Made by a program: the position numbers and the translations under genes
Assembly: GCA_949318235.1 (NCBI GenBank)
Contig: OX439127.1
Coordinates: 32,016,873 to 32,080,872, forward strand
Direction: 5' to 3'
Source: Ecdyonurus torrentis
Taxonomy: Eukaryota; Arthropoda; Insecta; Ephemeroptera; Heptageniidae
Length of the DNA: 64,000 nt
The notes under the pieces: generated by a model
The model's database searches: none
The model's input: the letters and a program-made list of their open reading frames with translations, nothing else
Told to the model about the DNA's origin: nothing
In this document: one piece after another, positions 42,610 to 52,843 of the stretch
Position numbering within the stretch: the stretch's first letter is position 1
Layout: the number at the start of each line of letters is the position of its first letter

Positions 42610-44359
42610 AAAACAAAGAAATAATAAAAGCATCCTTTTTAAGTTATTTTTTCCTCAAAAAAGGGGCGTGTCTTAAAATTTTCCGGGGGGCTTCGCCCCC
42701 CGGACCCCCCTTTAACTGGGGGGGCTGCGCCCCCCCAGACCCCCCCAGTGGGCCCTCTCTGGTCTCTTCCTGAGTGGGCCTTTTCGAGCCAGTCCGACCC
42801 TGACAATAATAATACAATATCGTCTTTGAAATAAAGTAAAAATAACACTCTCCTTCACAAACCTATGGTTAAAAGAAGTAATTTTGGATTTTTTTTTATT
42901 GTATTTTTAAGTTACTTAAAATGACGTGTTTTTTTGTTATCAATGTTGTAACATTTATTATAAATGTGTTCAGGTGAACTTGGAATTCGAGAAGAGCGGT
43001 GATGATTTACATATGCATTTTCCACTTACGGTGGCTACTGTTCCATTTCGCATCCCTAACAGTGCAAACCAGCCCACAGTCCGATATGGTGAGTTGGTTT
43101 CTTGCGCCAACTGTCAACCTGCCAACTAGTACCATACTATTATTGATCATACATACAACTATAATGTGCTCTTTAATATTAAGTAAAAATTTTGAAATTC
43201 CATTTTTACTGTTTATATAAAGCGATTATATGACTATTATCTTCTTTTCAACATTTTATTATACTCATATATAAATATATTTTAATTTTAATTTATAAAT
43301 CATATAAATGTGATGCTTTAAAGGTGTTTTTGTGACGTTGACTATAAGAGTTGCAAAAGCCAATGTCATCTACTTTATGTATATATTTTGTACTTTTATT
43401 AAAAGGAAATAATTTCAAATTTAAAGCTTATGCCATATTTGTGGCGCAATCAAATCAATGTACTATTATGATTAAAGGGAAAGGGATTTCGAGAGGGATA
43501 GTCCAATAGATACGATCGTTTTAAGCTATTTTTAGTTAACGAATACTCATTGTTTCATTCCAAAGCTAAGTTTTAAACATTAAAAAAAGTATCTGTGCAT
43601 GCATGTCACAAAAGTAAAAATTATTATTACATTTTTGAATTCCATTAATAACTTGTTTTATATACCTATATTTTTTGGTTTTCAGAACCCTCATGCGATC
43701 ACGTTGAGGGAGGACTTTACATTGGTCCAGAATTTCTGTTGGGTCAAGTATATGACGGCGATCATGATTCTCGAGAAACTGTGGTACTTTATCGACCGGT
43801 TTACGTATGCATTGATAGGCCTGCTGTAGCTCAACCTGCTCCGCTGCCCGCTCCTACGTCCAAGCTCAGTCCAAATGCACCAAGCGGCGAGTCAGAAGCC
43901 AGTGGCAGTGGTACTCAAGGAGCTAGTGGTAGTGGCACACAAGGAGCTAGTGGCAGTGGCACTCAAGGAGCTAGTGGCAATGGCACACAAGAAGCTAGTG
44001 GCACTCAAGGAGCCAGTGGCAGTGGCACACAAGGAGCCAGTGGCACTCAAGGAGTCAGTGGCAGTGGCACACAAGGAGCCAGTGGCACTCAAGGAGCCAG
44101 TGCCACTGACACACAAGGAGCTAGTGGCACTCAAGGAGCCAGTGCCAAAGGCACACAAGGAGCTAGTGGCACTCAAGGAGCCAGTGGAACTCAAGGATCT
44201 AATGTCACTACACCAATCACTACTGAGCCTACTGCTACCAAAAAAAACAGGGCCAACACTGTCGAAAATTGGGCTTCGAAAAGTGTCAATGAAAATACAG
44301 AACAAGTCGTCATCACAAAGGAACCAACTTCAACAAATCAGATTAATAAAATAGTCTGA
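11961..44359 (+). CDS. Arrestin domain-containing protein (alpha-arrestin)
   Basis: Eight coding exons join cleanly in phase: 11961-12072, 35585-35707, 37313-37443, 38237-38332, 38441-38620, 39151-39348, 42974-43088 and 43686-44359. All have AG acceptors and GT donors, and the product is 542 aa. Residues about 5-155 form the arrestin N domain (MDYIREFDIRLEREMYYAGE at the start, VRVVLRGKAHAEWKV after the first junction, GYIRYYIKVTVDIPYASPPQ). Residues about 175-360 form the C domain (RGPVSLRAQLERSAYVCGES, LEYRGESVN, YEPSCDHVEGGLYIGPEFLL). A Cys-rich TCCFCC lies at about 165-170. Alpha-arrestins are cytosolic or endosomal adaptors that link membrane cargo to ubiquitin ligases. Most recruit Nedd4-type ligases through PPxY motifs, but none is present here. 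The tail (about 390-489) is a degenerate ASGSGTQG/ASGTQG repeat. The first coding intron is 23.5 kb and several introns hold transposons. The exact vertebrate orthologue is unclear. Confidence 0.9.
12360..12601. mobile_element. 242-bp MITE with CGACGCCAT inverted ends
   Basis: The left end CGACGCCATGTTGGAGT and right end ACTCCAGTATGGCGTCG are imperfect inverted repeats of about 17 bp. A truncated copy in the opposite orientation lies at 1683-1790. There is no coding capacity and no clear target duplication, so the superfamily is unassigned. It sits 288 bp after the first arrestin coding exon. Confidence 0.65.
14596..14685. repeat. (GA)n microsatellite
   Basis: A nearly uninterrupted run of about 90 bp. 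It is the first of three long GA arrays within 700 bp (also 14889-14949 and 15193-15279) that flank a GC-richer island. Confidence 0.95.
14889..14949. repeat. (GA)n microsatellite
   Basis: GA dinucleotide run in arrestin intron 1. Confidence 0.95.
15193..15279. repeat. (GA)n microsatellite
   Basis: GA dinucleotide run in arrestin intron 1. Confidence 0.95.
15712..15869. repeat. Tandem duplication, 79-bp unit, two copies
   Basis: Copy one (15712-15790) and copy two (15791-15869) both start TTCTTAGAAATTGG and end TGTTGTG, with a handful of substitutions between them. This is a local duplication with no coding content. Confidence 0.85.
15885..15985. repeat. (AT)n array
   Basis: About 100 bp of AT dinucleotides with a few interruptions. 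Confidence 0.9.
17809..18121. mobile_element. 313-bp MITE flanked by TTAA
   Basis: The element lies between TTAA at 17805-17808 and TTAA at 18122-18125. Its ends GGAAGTAGGGGACCGAC and GTCGGTACCGTATTTCC are inverted repeats with 14 of 17 positions matching. It has no coding capacity. TTAA duplication is the hallmark of piggyBac-type insertion, but these termini do not start with the usual CCC, so the superfamily is left open. Confidence 0.75.
18445..18513. repeat. (CT)n microsatellite
   Basis: Uninterrupted TC run of about 69 bp. Confidence 0.95.
19777..19820. repeat. (AT)n microsatellite
   Basis: AT dinucleotide run in arrestin intron 1. Two long poly-A runs lie just before it at 19497-19528 and 19657-19678. 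Confidence 0.9.
21680..21761 (+). mobile_element. 82-bp MITE with CCGCCTGCA ends, copy 1
   Basis: The element begins CCGCCTGCA and ends TGCAGGCGG, a perfect 9-bp inverted repeat. A second copy in the opposite orientation is at 33658-33740 and shares a core containing ATATGCAGCCCGCAACG and TTGGACCAACTGGTTGCAT. It is too short to encode anything. No target duplication was recognised. Confidence 0.75.
22665..22764. repeat. (CT)n imperfect microsatellite
   Basis: Imperfect then perfect CT run. It is followed by a CpG-containing, GC-richer stretch to about 23080. Confidence 0.9.
22770..23080. promoter_or_regulatory. GC-rich, CpG-containing island in arrestin intron 1
   Basis: The base composition differs sharply from the AT-rich surroundings, with CpGs in blocks such as CTCGCGGCTCC and CGCCGCGCGC. 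Open frames here are not protein-like. It may be an alternative promoter or an enhancer for the arrestin gene. The functional assignment is inferred from composition alone. Confidence 0.3.
24500..24576. repeat. (AC)n-(AT)n compound microsatellite
   Basis: AC units pass into AT units just before the retrotransposon fragment at 24690. Confidence 0.9.
24694..25275 (+). mobile_element. 5'-truncated non-LTR retrotransposon, 3' end with ORF2 terminus
   Basis: Bases 24694-25095 keep an open frame of 133 codons that resembles the C-terminus of the reverse-transcriptase ORF of Jockey/CR1-type elements. It has the HNYNTRNNSK block, the AKIYDNLPSILRNV block and the FFLLYKEYYTLGSFF block. An AT-rich 3' UTR follows, ending with TATGAACTGCCTGGGTCAAT, AATAAAG and a TTCTTATTCTTA tail. 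Everything upstream of this part is missing, so the copy is dead on arrival. The frame is still open, which suggests a fairly recent insertion. Confidence 0.75.
26230..26698 (+). mobile_element. Diverged second copy of the same non-LTR retrotransposon end
   Basis: The stretch 26271-26331 still translates to AKIYYNLPSLLKTINNN, matching the LPSILRNVNN block of the copy at 24694. The end at 26632-26698 repeats GACAAGACC..GCTTGTTGTAA and TGCTATGAACTGCCTG, then AATAAAAAAATC. The frame is broken and the sequence is more diverged, so this is an older relic in the same orientation. Confidence 0.6.
27032..27076. repeat. Poly-T with (TTC)n
   Basis: Homopolymer run followed by a short TTC array. Confidence 0.9.
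27445..27504. repeat. (GA)n microsatellite
   Basis: GA dinucleotide run in arrestin intron 1. Confidence 0.93.
29007..29056. repeat. Poly-A with (GAA)n
   Basis: Homopolymer run followed by a GAA trinucleotide array. Confidence 0.9.
29697..29740 (+). other. Candidate cryptic or alternative exon, 44 nt
   Basis: The acceptor TTTTTTCTTTTATAG and the donor ACAAAG|GTGAGC are both strong, and this patch is richer in G+C than its surroundings. Joined to the first arrestin exon it reads VEIDSDVFSGTLTTK. The 44-nt length would put the next exon out of frame, so inclusion would truncate the arrestin. The open frame continues past the donor to about 29890. This could be a poison exon or chance. Confidence 0.2.
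31382..31389. promoter_or_regulatory. Perfect CRE-like octamer
   Basis: The sequence TGACGTCA, the consensus site for CREB/ATF factors, occurs within arrestin intron 1. A single octamer match is weak evidence for function. Confidence 0.2.
31671..31754. repeat. (AC)n microsatellite
   Basis: Uninterrupted CA run of about 84 bp. Confidence 0.95.
31873..33621. mobile_element. 1.75-kb non-autonomous transposon, TTAA-flanked, perfect 18-bp TIRs
   Basis: The left end GAGGCCGTTTTACTCTCT (31873-31890) is the exact reverse complement of AGAGAGTAAAACGGCCTC (33604-33621). Both ends abut TTAA (31869-31872 and 33622-33625). The interior holds an (AT)n array at 32601-32657 and poly-T/(TTC) tracts, with no long open frame, so there is no transposase. 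TTAA duplications are typical of piggyBac-like insertion. The termini do not match the classical piggyBac start, so the class is inferred from the target site alone. Confidence 0.85.
32601..32657. repeat. (AT)n microsatellite inside the TTAA element
   Basis: AT dinucleotide run within the 1.75-kb element. Confidence 0.9.
33658..33740 (-). mobile_element. 83-bp MITE with CCGCCTGCA ends, copy 2
   Basis: It has the same 9-bp inverted ends as 21680-21761 and an inverted, closely similar core (AACCAGTTGGTCCAAAATGC). It sits only 36 bp past the end of the 1.75-kb TTAA element. Confidence 0.75.
34230..34260. repeat. (CT)n microsatellite
   Basis: Short perfect CT run in arrestin intron 1. Confidence 0.9.
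36919..37008. repeat. (TA)n microsatellite
   Basis: Perfect TA run of about 90 bp in the intron between arrestin coding exons 2 and 3. Confidence 0.95.
38745..38816. repeat. (TG)n microsatellite
   Basis: Perfect TG run of about 72 bp between arrestin coding exons 5 and 6. It is followed by a poly-G run at 38889-38910. Confidence 0.95.
38889..38910. repeat. Poly-G run
   Basis: Twenty-two consecutive G bases on the plus strand, inside an arrestin intron. Confidence 0.9.
41696..41877. repeat. (A)n-(AAAAG)n-(GA)n compound array inside the hAT element
   Basis: A poly-A run passes into about 15 AAAAG units and then a long GA run. Confidence 0.93.
42683..42738. repeat. Two GC-rich stem-loops at the right end of the hAT element
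   Basis: CCGGGGGG and CCCCCCGG (42683-42703) flank a CTTCG loop. A second G7/C7 stem with a short CTGCG-type loop follows at 42716-42738. These are the most GC-dense bases in the window. Both strands could also form quadruplexes. Confidence 0.7.
43898..44197 (+). repeat. Coding minisatellite in the arrestin tail
   Basis: The reading frame repeats ASGSGTQG (24 nt) and ASGTQG (18 nt) units with variants such as ASGNGTQE, VSGSGTQG, ASATDTQG and ASAKGTQG, about 14 units over residues 390-489. All unit lengths are multiples of three, so copy changes keep the frame. The region should be disordered and is rich in Ser/Thr sites. Confidence 0.9.
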
Positions 44360-46250
44360 ATTTTGTAAACAAAACCAAACAAAACAAAGATTCAAACCGA
44401 ATTTGAAAGATGTATTTTATAGTAGTAAGATTACACTACTAAAATAGATCACGTCAATTTAAACAAACAAGATATATTATATAAACTTGTATATTATATA
44501 ATATAATTAAAAATAATTGAATCGGTAAAACAGTGTCATTATGAAATAGCTGGAAAATATGAATTGTTATATTAAATTATATGATGAAAATCCAATTAAG
44601 TTATATCATAATGCTCCCATCTTGCACTCGATCTTTAACTTGGAAATGTGATGCCCGCAAGAAGTTTCGAATGAAGGGATAAAAAGCTTAAAATAGAAAA
44701 GACTCTAGTAAAAAAAAAAATCTTCACAGAATAATGATGTAACCACTTTATATAATGATAATGTTATAAAATATAATCATACATTTTGTTATATCTGTTG
44801 CAAATCAAGTGGTTGATTGGAATCGTTCATATTGATTTGGTTTTGAACGAACAAAAGGATCAGTTGAGATTTATTTATTGTATGAAACTATGATATTGTA
44901 TCAGCATTATAAAACGATGCATTATTAAAAAAAAAAAAATATAAAAAGGCTTTTTTAATATTTAAAACTGCATTTAATATCTATGTATTTAATTCAGTAA
45001 CATTGCTTGTACATGCAAAACATTGCAAAATACTGCACAAAGTAAATCAAAATTATTGCTTTTTTTTGGGGGGGGGGGGGGGGGAACAAAATTCTAAATT
45101 TATTTATTTGTTACAAATATGTAATGAAATTTATAAAAGCATAAAAATATAATAACATATTGAATGTTTAAATATATTGAATCGAAATCAGGTATTGCTT
45201 TTTATTATGTTAAATACAGGACTTTGACAATTATTCCAGATTATGGATATTTTATGAATGTAAAATTAAAAAAAAAAAAAATGTAGCTCGATTGTCTCAT
45301 TGATTCAAAACATAAATTGACTTAACATGCGCGTATAATTCGTTGCAATTTACCAATTATGCCTTAATCAATTATTTAAAAAAAATGCAAATGAAAGAAG
45401 TGCGGACGTACTTTGCATTCAACTTCAGTACGTGCTTGCGGTCTTGTGTAATTTTGCAACGTTTGCTTGCCATCTAAGCATGGAACGATTATTCTCTTCG
45501 AGATTATTCGTCCTTATACTATTTAAAGACTATTATATAAATTAAATGGGTATTGTGAAAGCAAAAAATAGTAATAATAATAAAAAAATAAATTAAAAAA
45601 AAAAAATTAAATAAACGGTGAAATAAATTTTGTTCTACTGTAAATCTGTGTTAGAATATCATTTAGAAATAGTTCTATCCGTCGGTGCTCTGTTTTTGAC
45701 TGCGAATAGTGTGCACGGCGGAAGCAGCAAGAGCTGGGCGATCTTTAAGGCCATTCATGCTTTTCTCATGCTTTTCTCGCTGTTACCTACAGCCACAAAG
45801 GACATGAGTTTTTAATTTTCATATCAAGTGTTTACTATGTTGCTTGTAATTTTACTGCGAATTAAAATCAGCAAAAGAAAAAAAGAAAAATTGACAAAAA
45901 GTACGTGAAAAATTTAACGTGCGCAATCTTATAGAAAATTCTGTAGTTATGCATTTTTTTTATATGTTGCTTGTTTTTGTATGCATTAACATACTGGAAA
46001 AATATATGGATGTACAATATATCTCAATGTGCTTCTTCTCATTTGCTTCTATATAAGTGTAAAATCAATGTTATATAACCAATTTCAATTCAATGTTATA
46101 TATATATATATATGCATATTAAAAAAAAAATAATAATAAAGCGATATATGTATCGAATGCTGGAACATTAATAATTAAGTCAATGTATATGTAAAGTCTT
46201 AAGTGTTTAAATGTTACATTATATAACAAACTATTGTGTGAAATAAACAT
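44360..46250 (+). other. Likely 3' UTR and downstream DNA of the arrestin gene
   Basis: No splice-linked coding sequence follows the stop codon. Candidate polyadenylation signals AATAAA occur at about 46135-46140 and 46242-46247. A GC-richer patch at 45630-45815 stays open for 61 codons but has no ATG at its start. The actual 3' end cannot be fixed without transcripts. Confidence 0.4.
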
Positions 46251-49200
46251 ATAATACAAACTATATATTATACAGAATTCTGTAAGTATATATTTGATGA
46301 TTAAAAATACAAAGTAAATGTTGGAAATACATACAAAAGGTTTTATGCACTAAATTTACTGTACTGACGAAATTGTAAAATTAATTTTTATGATATCGCA
46401 CGCTCATACAACAAACATCGTTAACTATATGGTCAAAAGTTAGATTTGGCTAAATTTTATACGATGCATTTTATATGCAATGTCTATTAATATTATTCAG
46501 AAAATAGTCACTTCTTTGTGATTGTAAAAAAAGTATAAAACTTATGATTTTTTTTTTTTTTTTTTTTTTTTAAGAGTAAACATAACGTTAGCGATGTTAT
46601 GTCGATATTCCTTATAAAAGGAGATAAGAATTAAGAAGATATTTTTCCTACGCGTTAAAATGTTTTCTATAATTAATTAAATACCATTTCCTTTGTATGT
46701 CATGCATCTTCATGGTCTTGAAAATTTAAGATAACAATATTTTAAAAATAAAGCGTAAATAATATCAATTGTGATGCAATCCTAAAATGACAGCTACAAA
46801 TATTTAAGTGAAAAAAAACACATTAATTCTTGTTGCTTCATGGCAACTATGAAAAAAAAAAATGAAAAAAAAATCCACTTGCCATATTCTATAACGAATC
46901 AAAATATTTGATTTTGGTTTTATTTATTTTTTTAAAGCTATAGTTTATAAAAGATATTTGTAAATATCATTATTTTAAATGATTAAACTACATATTATTA
47001 TATGCATGTTTCAAAAAAAAAATCAGTTTAATTATATCTAAAAGGCACGTGGTTTCTGATTTTAAAAAATAGCTCAAAAATGCAATGATGCTAACATGCG
47101 GATGCCAGAGAAAAAAAAACTTTCAAACATAAAATAAAAATTATGAAAAATAAATTCATTTTTATAAGTAAAAAATTAGTCAATTTAGCATTTATTACAT
47201 ATTTATAAAGTATTATATGTAAGCAAGTAAACGTGTGCCAATCAAAAAAATTTATAAGATAGTAAATATTTTGATTAATATGATTCGTGTGCGCAAAATT
47301 GTATAAGAATTCGAATTAGAAATTTTTTAACTTTTGAATATTGCACTAATAACTGTATAAATTATAAAATACTCAAAAAAACAAATATATAATATATATA
47401 TATATAAAAAAATGTATAAGACATAAATATAATTATATAATATTTAAGTAAAAATTAAGAAGTATAACCTGACCCATTATTTTAGAACTATACAGTATGT
47501 GAAAGAGAATATTTAACTGTTTTCCAATTTTTTTTACGTTGCAATTTTTATACGTTTACAAGTTAATAACTTATAATTATAACTAGTATATTATACTGTA
47601 TATTGTAATATTAAAAGCTGCTGAGTAATTGAATTAAAAAAAAAAAAACTAAAATCGCAATTAAAATAATCTTTATTTTTAGTATTTATTATTATTATTT
47701 TTTATTATATTTCTCATAGAAAATCCCATACAATTGAGAACCAAATTTACGTTTCTATGCGAGTGCATTTTTCCACTTGAAGTATGTTTAAAATTTACCC
47801 TATCAGGTATATAATTAATTAATAGTTTTTAATAAATGTAAGCTAAAATATATATATTTAAAGCTATACAATGAATATAAAATTATGTACCATTTACCAT
47901 CAATGGACAATACTTACACATTAACCTCAGAAAAATAAAAATACATGTTAATTATTTTATCTTACATAATATATAAATATATATATATATATACAAGTCA
48001 ATATTATTGCATATATTATACATTAATAAATAAGTTCTTATGTGATGTGATAAATGTATATAAATTGGCCAATTAGGAGAGGGCATCCTAATGAATTTCT
48101 ATGTAATGCCATTATAAATTTAATTTTTAGAAAAAGTAAGAAGTAAAAAACTTTGATAAAAACAATATTTATGGTTGTAGACATAAGATTTCTGTTGTGG
48201 TGTATTATAACCATATGCGTGTATAAAAAAAGTATTATTATAATATAAAAAAAAAATGATAATTGAAAAATAATAATAAGTATAATTAATATGTACTCCT
48301 CAGTCCAATGAATATAAAATTTACGTGAACTAAAACAATGAAAACATACTGAATGTTGATGTATAATTTTATTAATATATTCTATACATTTTATATATAC
48401 ACACACATACACAAACAATTAAATATTAATTATCTCAATAGATATAAAGAAGCTCAACCATAGTTACTTTTGAACGAAGAAAAACACCAACAACAACTGG
48501 GAATATACGATAGTTCAATATTATTATTTATTATTATTATGTTGTTGTTTTTTAATACGAGTCACTATATTTTATTATAATTATCATTATTATTATGAAT
48601 CTGTTTTTTGATTGATCTAAAGAACTTTTAATGTTAATGCATGTTCCAAAAATATTAATTGATATACTTTTCATTTATTAAAACATATAAAATATTTCGT
48701 ATGTAACTTATGATTAGTATTATCTTGGTTTTAGTCATCACAAAAAGTACGACGGTGGTATATAAATTTAATAAACTGTAATCGCATAAACAAAAATGCA
48801 CAAGTTAAGTATGTTGTATAATAATTTTACTAAAATTTCTATTTCAGCTTTTATTTATTTTTTATTTATTTTGTTAAATTTTTTTATTATTCGTAACAAT
48901 TTGCTTTACAAAAAATGTTTAAATTTTAATGTTATAAGAAACCAATCCAAATATTTCTGACCAAATAAATGGAATTATTTGGATGATTATTTATTTATTT
49001 ATTATTATTTTTTTAATTTTTTATATTTACTTATTAAATTTAAAGGTATTATTATAACTACAAATTATTATTGTTCTTAATTTGTAAATATTATGTAATA
49101 AAAATGAAACATTTTTTTTCTTTATAGTACAAGAGGAGCATCTTTAAATGACGATAAAAAAAAGTTGATCGCAAATGATAAATCACAAAATATGATTAAT

Positions 49201-52200
49201 AAAGCCGATATAGCTATCTGTTAATAAAATTATGATATCGTTATATGGTGGGTATCATTAAAATTTACTTGTAATAGTATTATAAAATAACAAAGCGACA
49301 CAACCTTGTGTTGCAACACATATTAATATTTATTATTAATATGAACTATTTCTTGTGTTTATATAGCAATGCCCCTATAATAAATATATTATATAAATGT
49401 ATACCATCCCTATAATTATCTTCTAAACTTGTTGTAAACCAAAAACCCTTGAACAAACAATACTAGATATTTTACACTTCGTGATTTAATGTAAAAAAAT
49501 GTGAGTCATCATTATATAAAGAAACAGTATTCAATGTGTCAAAAAAATACATGTTTATTGATGGTGCTCTTATTATTTTCTTTTTCACCATAGAAAAAAA
49601 AAATCAATTTTTATGTTTTTCAAATTTCAACGGTATATTCGTACGATTTACCTATAGCATTTTAATTTAGTTCTTCATGTGTTAAATTCAAGGGTAGTAA
49701 TGCAGAATAAATAAATAAAAAATAAAAGGGATGAAACAGGTTATTATAGAAACAATAAAAATTGAAATGTAATTAAACTTCTTTCATATTATTAAAAAAT
49801 TCTTTTTTTATTGATTCTATACATATAGTACGTAAAGTTATTAACTTTGTGATACATGGGAAAAAAAAAAAGAAAGATTGAATAGATGTAATCTGTACCT
49901 ATATAAAGTCTACTTTTTACCCTCTAAATGTGAGTTATAGATTAGTAAAAGGACCACTTAAATGCTGTTTTATGCCACACGGAAAAAAACAACAACACTC
50001 ATTTGCTCTTTTTGCGCAAACTAAATCGATTAACACTCGAGTACGAGAACTTACTTGAGAATATCTTTTTTGTAAGTGTATTATTTCTGCTTAAGCGTAA
50101 AATTTAATAATAATAATACGTTGTTTTTTTCCGCGAGGAATAATTACCATCATAAAATAATTTGTACACTCATTCAAGACGTGATGTTTTGTCATCGCTA
50201 TTTAACTGGATGTTATAAAAATATTGCATTTGAGTTTCAATTATCGTAGCGATTTTATTTTATTACATTAGATTAAATGGTATAAAAAAATAATAATAAT
50301 ATAAAAAAATGCCGTCATGGGAATACACCTTTAAAATTATTGTAGTGTAATCTCCTCTGTTTATAAGTGTACCAAAATATATTGTTTGTGTTTCCCATAA
50401 TATTATGATGTTTGGTGTTAATATATATATGTATACATAAATATATATAATATATATATATATAAAAAAAAGCTTAAAATATACTTTGATGTATAACTCT
50501 ATGATTGTTTCATCAATAAACCTCATTAAAAATAAAGAAAGTTATTTTTTTAACCCTTATACCCAAAATATACCTCCAACAATTTAGCAAAGATATGTAA
50601 CTTTGTGCCTTCTTTTAAGCGTTAGGCTTATTTTTTAATGAAAAGCCAAAATGTGAAATTAGTGTTCGGAGCTATAGTACTATATACATTTGATCACAAC
50701 GCTTTGGTCAATTTCTCAAATTTCACAGCATGTTCGGATTATTCATATTTAGTTCAAAAATAAAGAAGGTTTAAATAATGAAAAGGTAAATATTGAAACT
50801 AAATTTACTTACAGTAATATTTTATCGAAATTCAACATTTTAATGTTACCTATCCTGAAATACTTGTTTAATATTTAATTTGCAAATCAAAATAATAAAT
50901 TACAAATAATATAGAATATACTGTAAATACAAGCTCTATCTAGGTGAGAAGAGAAAAAAAAAAGCAATTAAATGAACAATGCTGAACTACGTACATATTT
51001 GTTGTTTCTTTTTTTGATTTTATATTTATATATTTATTATTTTATTTAAAATTCTACGTTACATTTTGCGTACATTTTTGTCCAGCCAAGATCCTCATTT
51101 GAATCTTGTCGGCTGGTTCGAATATCAATAAAATAAATTTACAGTTATTTTAGTAACATAATAAATTTAACATAAAATGTTAAAGAATACAACTAGACGT
51201 AAGTTTTAAAACATCAAATGATTTTTTTTAATTATTATTACACAATTTTGTAATACATCCAATATTATTATTTTTTCCATATTTTAATATAGTTTTCTTT
51301 GAATTTTATGGTTTATGATTTTTTTTAACTATTAATATTAGATAAAATTTAAAACACTAGTTCTCAGTTGATACACATACCAACTTAAATCTCACCCCAA
51401 AATTATTGAAATAATAATATATTTTAACCTCGTATGATTCATTAAAAATTGCACATTTTATAAAAAATAAACAACAATTCAATTCACGTCACATTAAAAT
51501 TATTAATGTTTGAGCTCAATTAGTTATAAAAAATATAAATATTGATCTTATTTCAATAATTATTTATATGTATTATGTTTTTTGATTGCAGAAGGTAATA
51601 CTTTTTTTAATATATTCTTGTTTCTTGAAAAAAGGTTTCTTATACAATCAAAAATATAAGCAAAAGATATGTTGATGCTTTAATGTGGAACGAGAAAAAA
51701 AAAATAAAAAAGGCTACAACGTGCATGATGTATTTTTTCAAGTATATGAACCTAACGATAAGATTAGTTCTTAGCAGGACATTTATCATTTATATATTAA
51801 AGATTTTGTCTAAATACAATAAAAATTATAATAAAATAAACATTTTACGTAAGCTTTCTATACGTATTTTTTCCAGTATTCAGCGTATTTAACGCGTTGA
51901 GATATGTTAGGATTTAACCAACATCCAAACATGAATATCATATCTCGGCAATTAATGCATGAGCCCAACGCGTCCATAGCATTTTGAACGCATTATATTG
52001 TATAAAAACCATATAAATCAGCATGTATCAGGAATCAGGATTGCTTATATTTTCTAGAAGTCAACAGTTCACATGTGTTATGACTTTAGACATTTTATAT
52101 TTTACATTGAGCAATTCAGCTGTATGTATGTAATTATTATTATTTATTGTAACTAAATTATTATTAAGAGCTTAAAATTGAAGCTTGAATTTCGGTGTAT

Positions 52201-52550
52201 GCGATCTATTATCTATTATACGTGAAACACTGTGTTTACACCAATATATATCAAAACAAATAAATTAAAATATTTTACTGTATATGTGTATATTATAATA
52301 TATATTCAAATTAAAAATTGTTTATTTCTTTTATTTTTCTTACAATCAGTATACAAATCAATTCAAATGCCATGGTTCACATCTACAAAGCAAATATATT
52401 GAGATAGACATAAATATAGGCAATGATAAATTATCGTCAAACACACATACATACAAAAACGTACTTTAAAAAAGCTACTTTTTAATAGCATATTATTTAA
52501 AATAACATCATACATACACACACGGACACACACACACACACACACACACA

Positions 52551-52843
52551 TATTATATTATATTATATTATATTATATTATATTATATTATATTATATTA
52601 TATTATATTATATTATATTATATTATATTATATTATATTATATTATATTATATTATATTATATTATATTATATTATATTATATTATATTATATTATATTA
52701 TATTATATTATATTATATTATATTATATTATATTATATTATATTATATTATATTATATTATATTATATTATATTATATTATATTATATTATATTATATTA
52801 TATTATATTATATTATATTATATTATATTATATTATATTATAT
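52551..52843. repeat. (TATTA)n pentanucleotide array, about 58 copies
   Basis: About 293 bp of perfect TATTA repeats follow an (AC)n tract at 52515-52550. No diverged units are visible, which points to recent expansion. Confidence 0.97.

Larger units (their letters stand above)
41217..42802. mobile_element. Non-autonomous hAT element, 1586 bp
   Basis: The termini CAGGGTCGGACTGG (41217-41230) and CCAGTCCGACCCTG (42789-42802) are perfect 14-bp inverted repeats. The insertion is flanked by an exact 8-bp duplication ACAATAAT (41209-41216 and 42803-42810). A CAGGG terminus plus an 8-bp duplication is diagnostic of hAT transposons. The interior has (AAAAG)n and (GA)n arrays (about 41696-41877), a poly-T run and GC-rich stem-loops near the right end, but no transposase frame. 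It lies in the arrestin intron between coding exons 6 and 7, ending 171 bp before exon 7. Confidence 0.95.

Noticed and set aside
42573..42848. Proline/glycine-rich open frames near the hAT right end
   Set aside because: They come from G- and C-run stem-loops within the transposon and have no coding character.
43875..44354. Overlapping frames on both strands across the arrestin tail
   Set aside because: They are shadows of the in-frame minisatellite. The ASGSGTQG frame is the one continuous with the arrestin domain and its splice phase.
52551..52843. CRISPR-like regular repeat
   Set aside because: It is a simple pentanucleotide array without spacers, in an animal genome.
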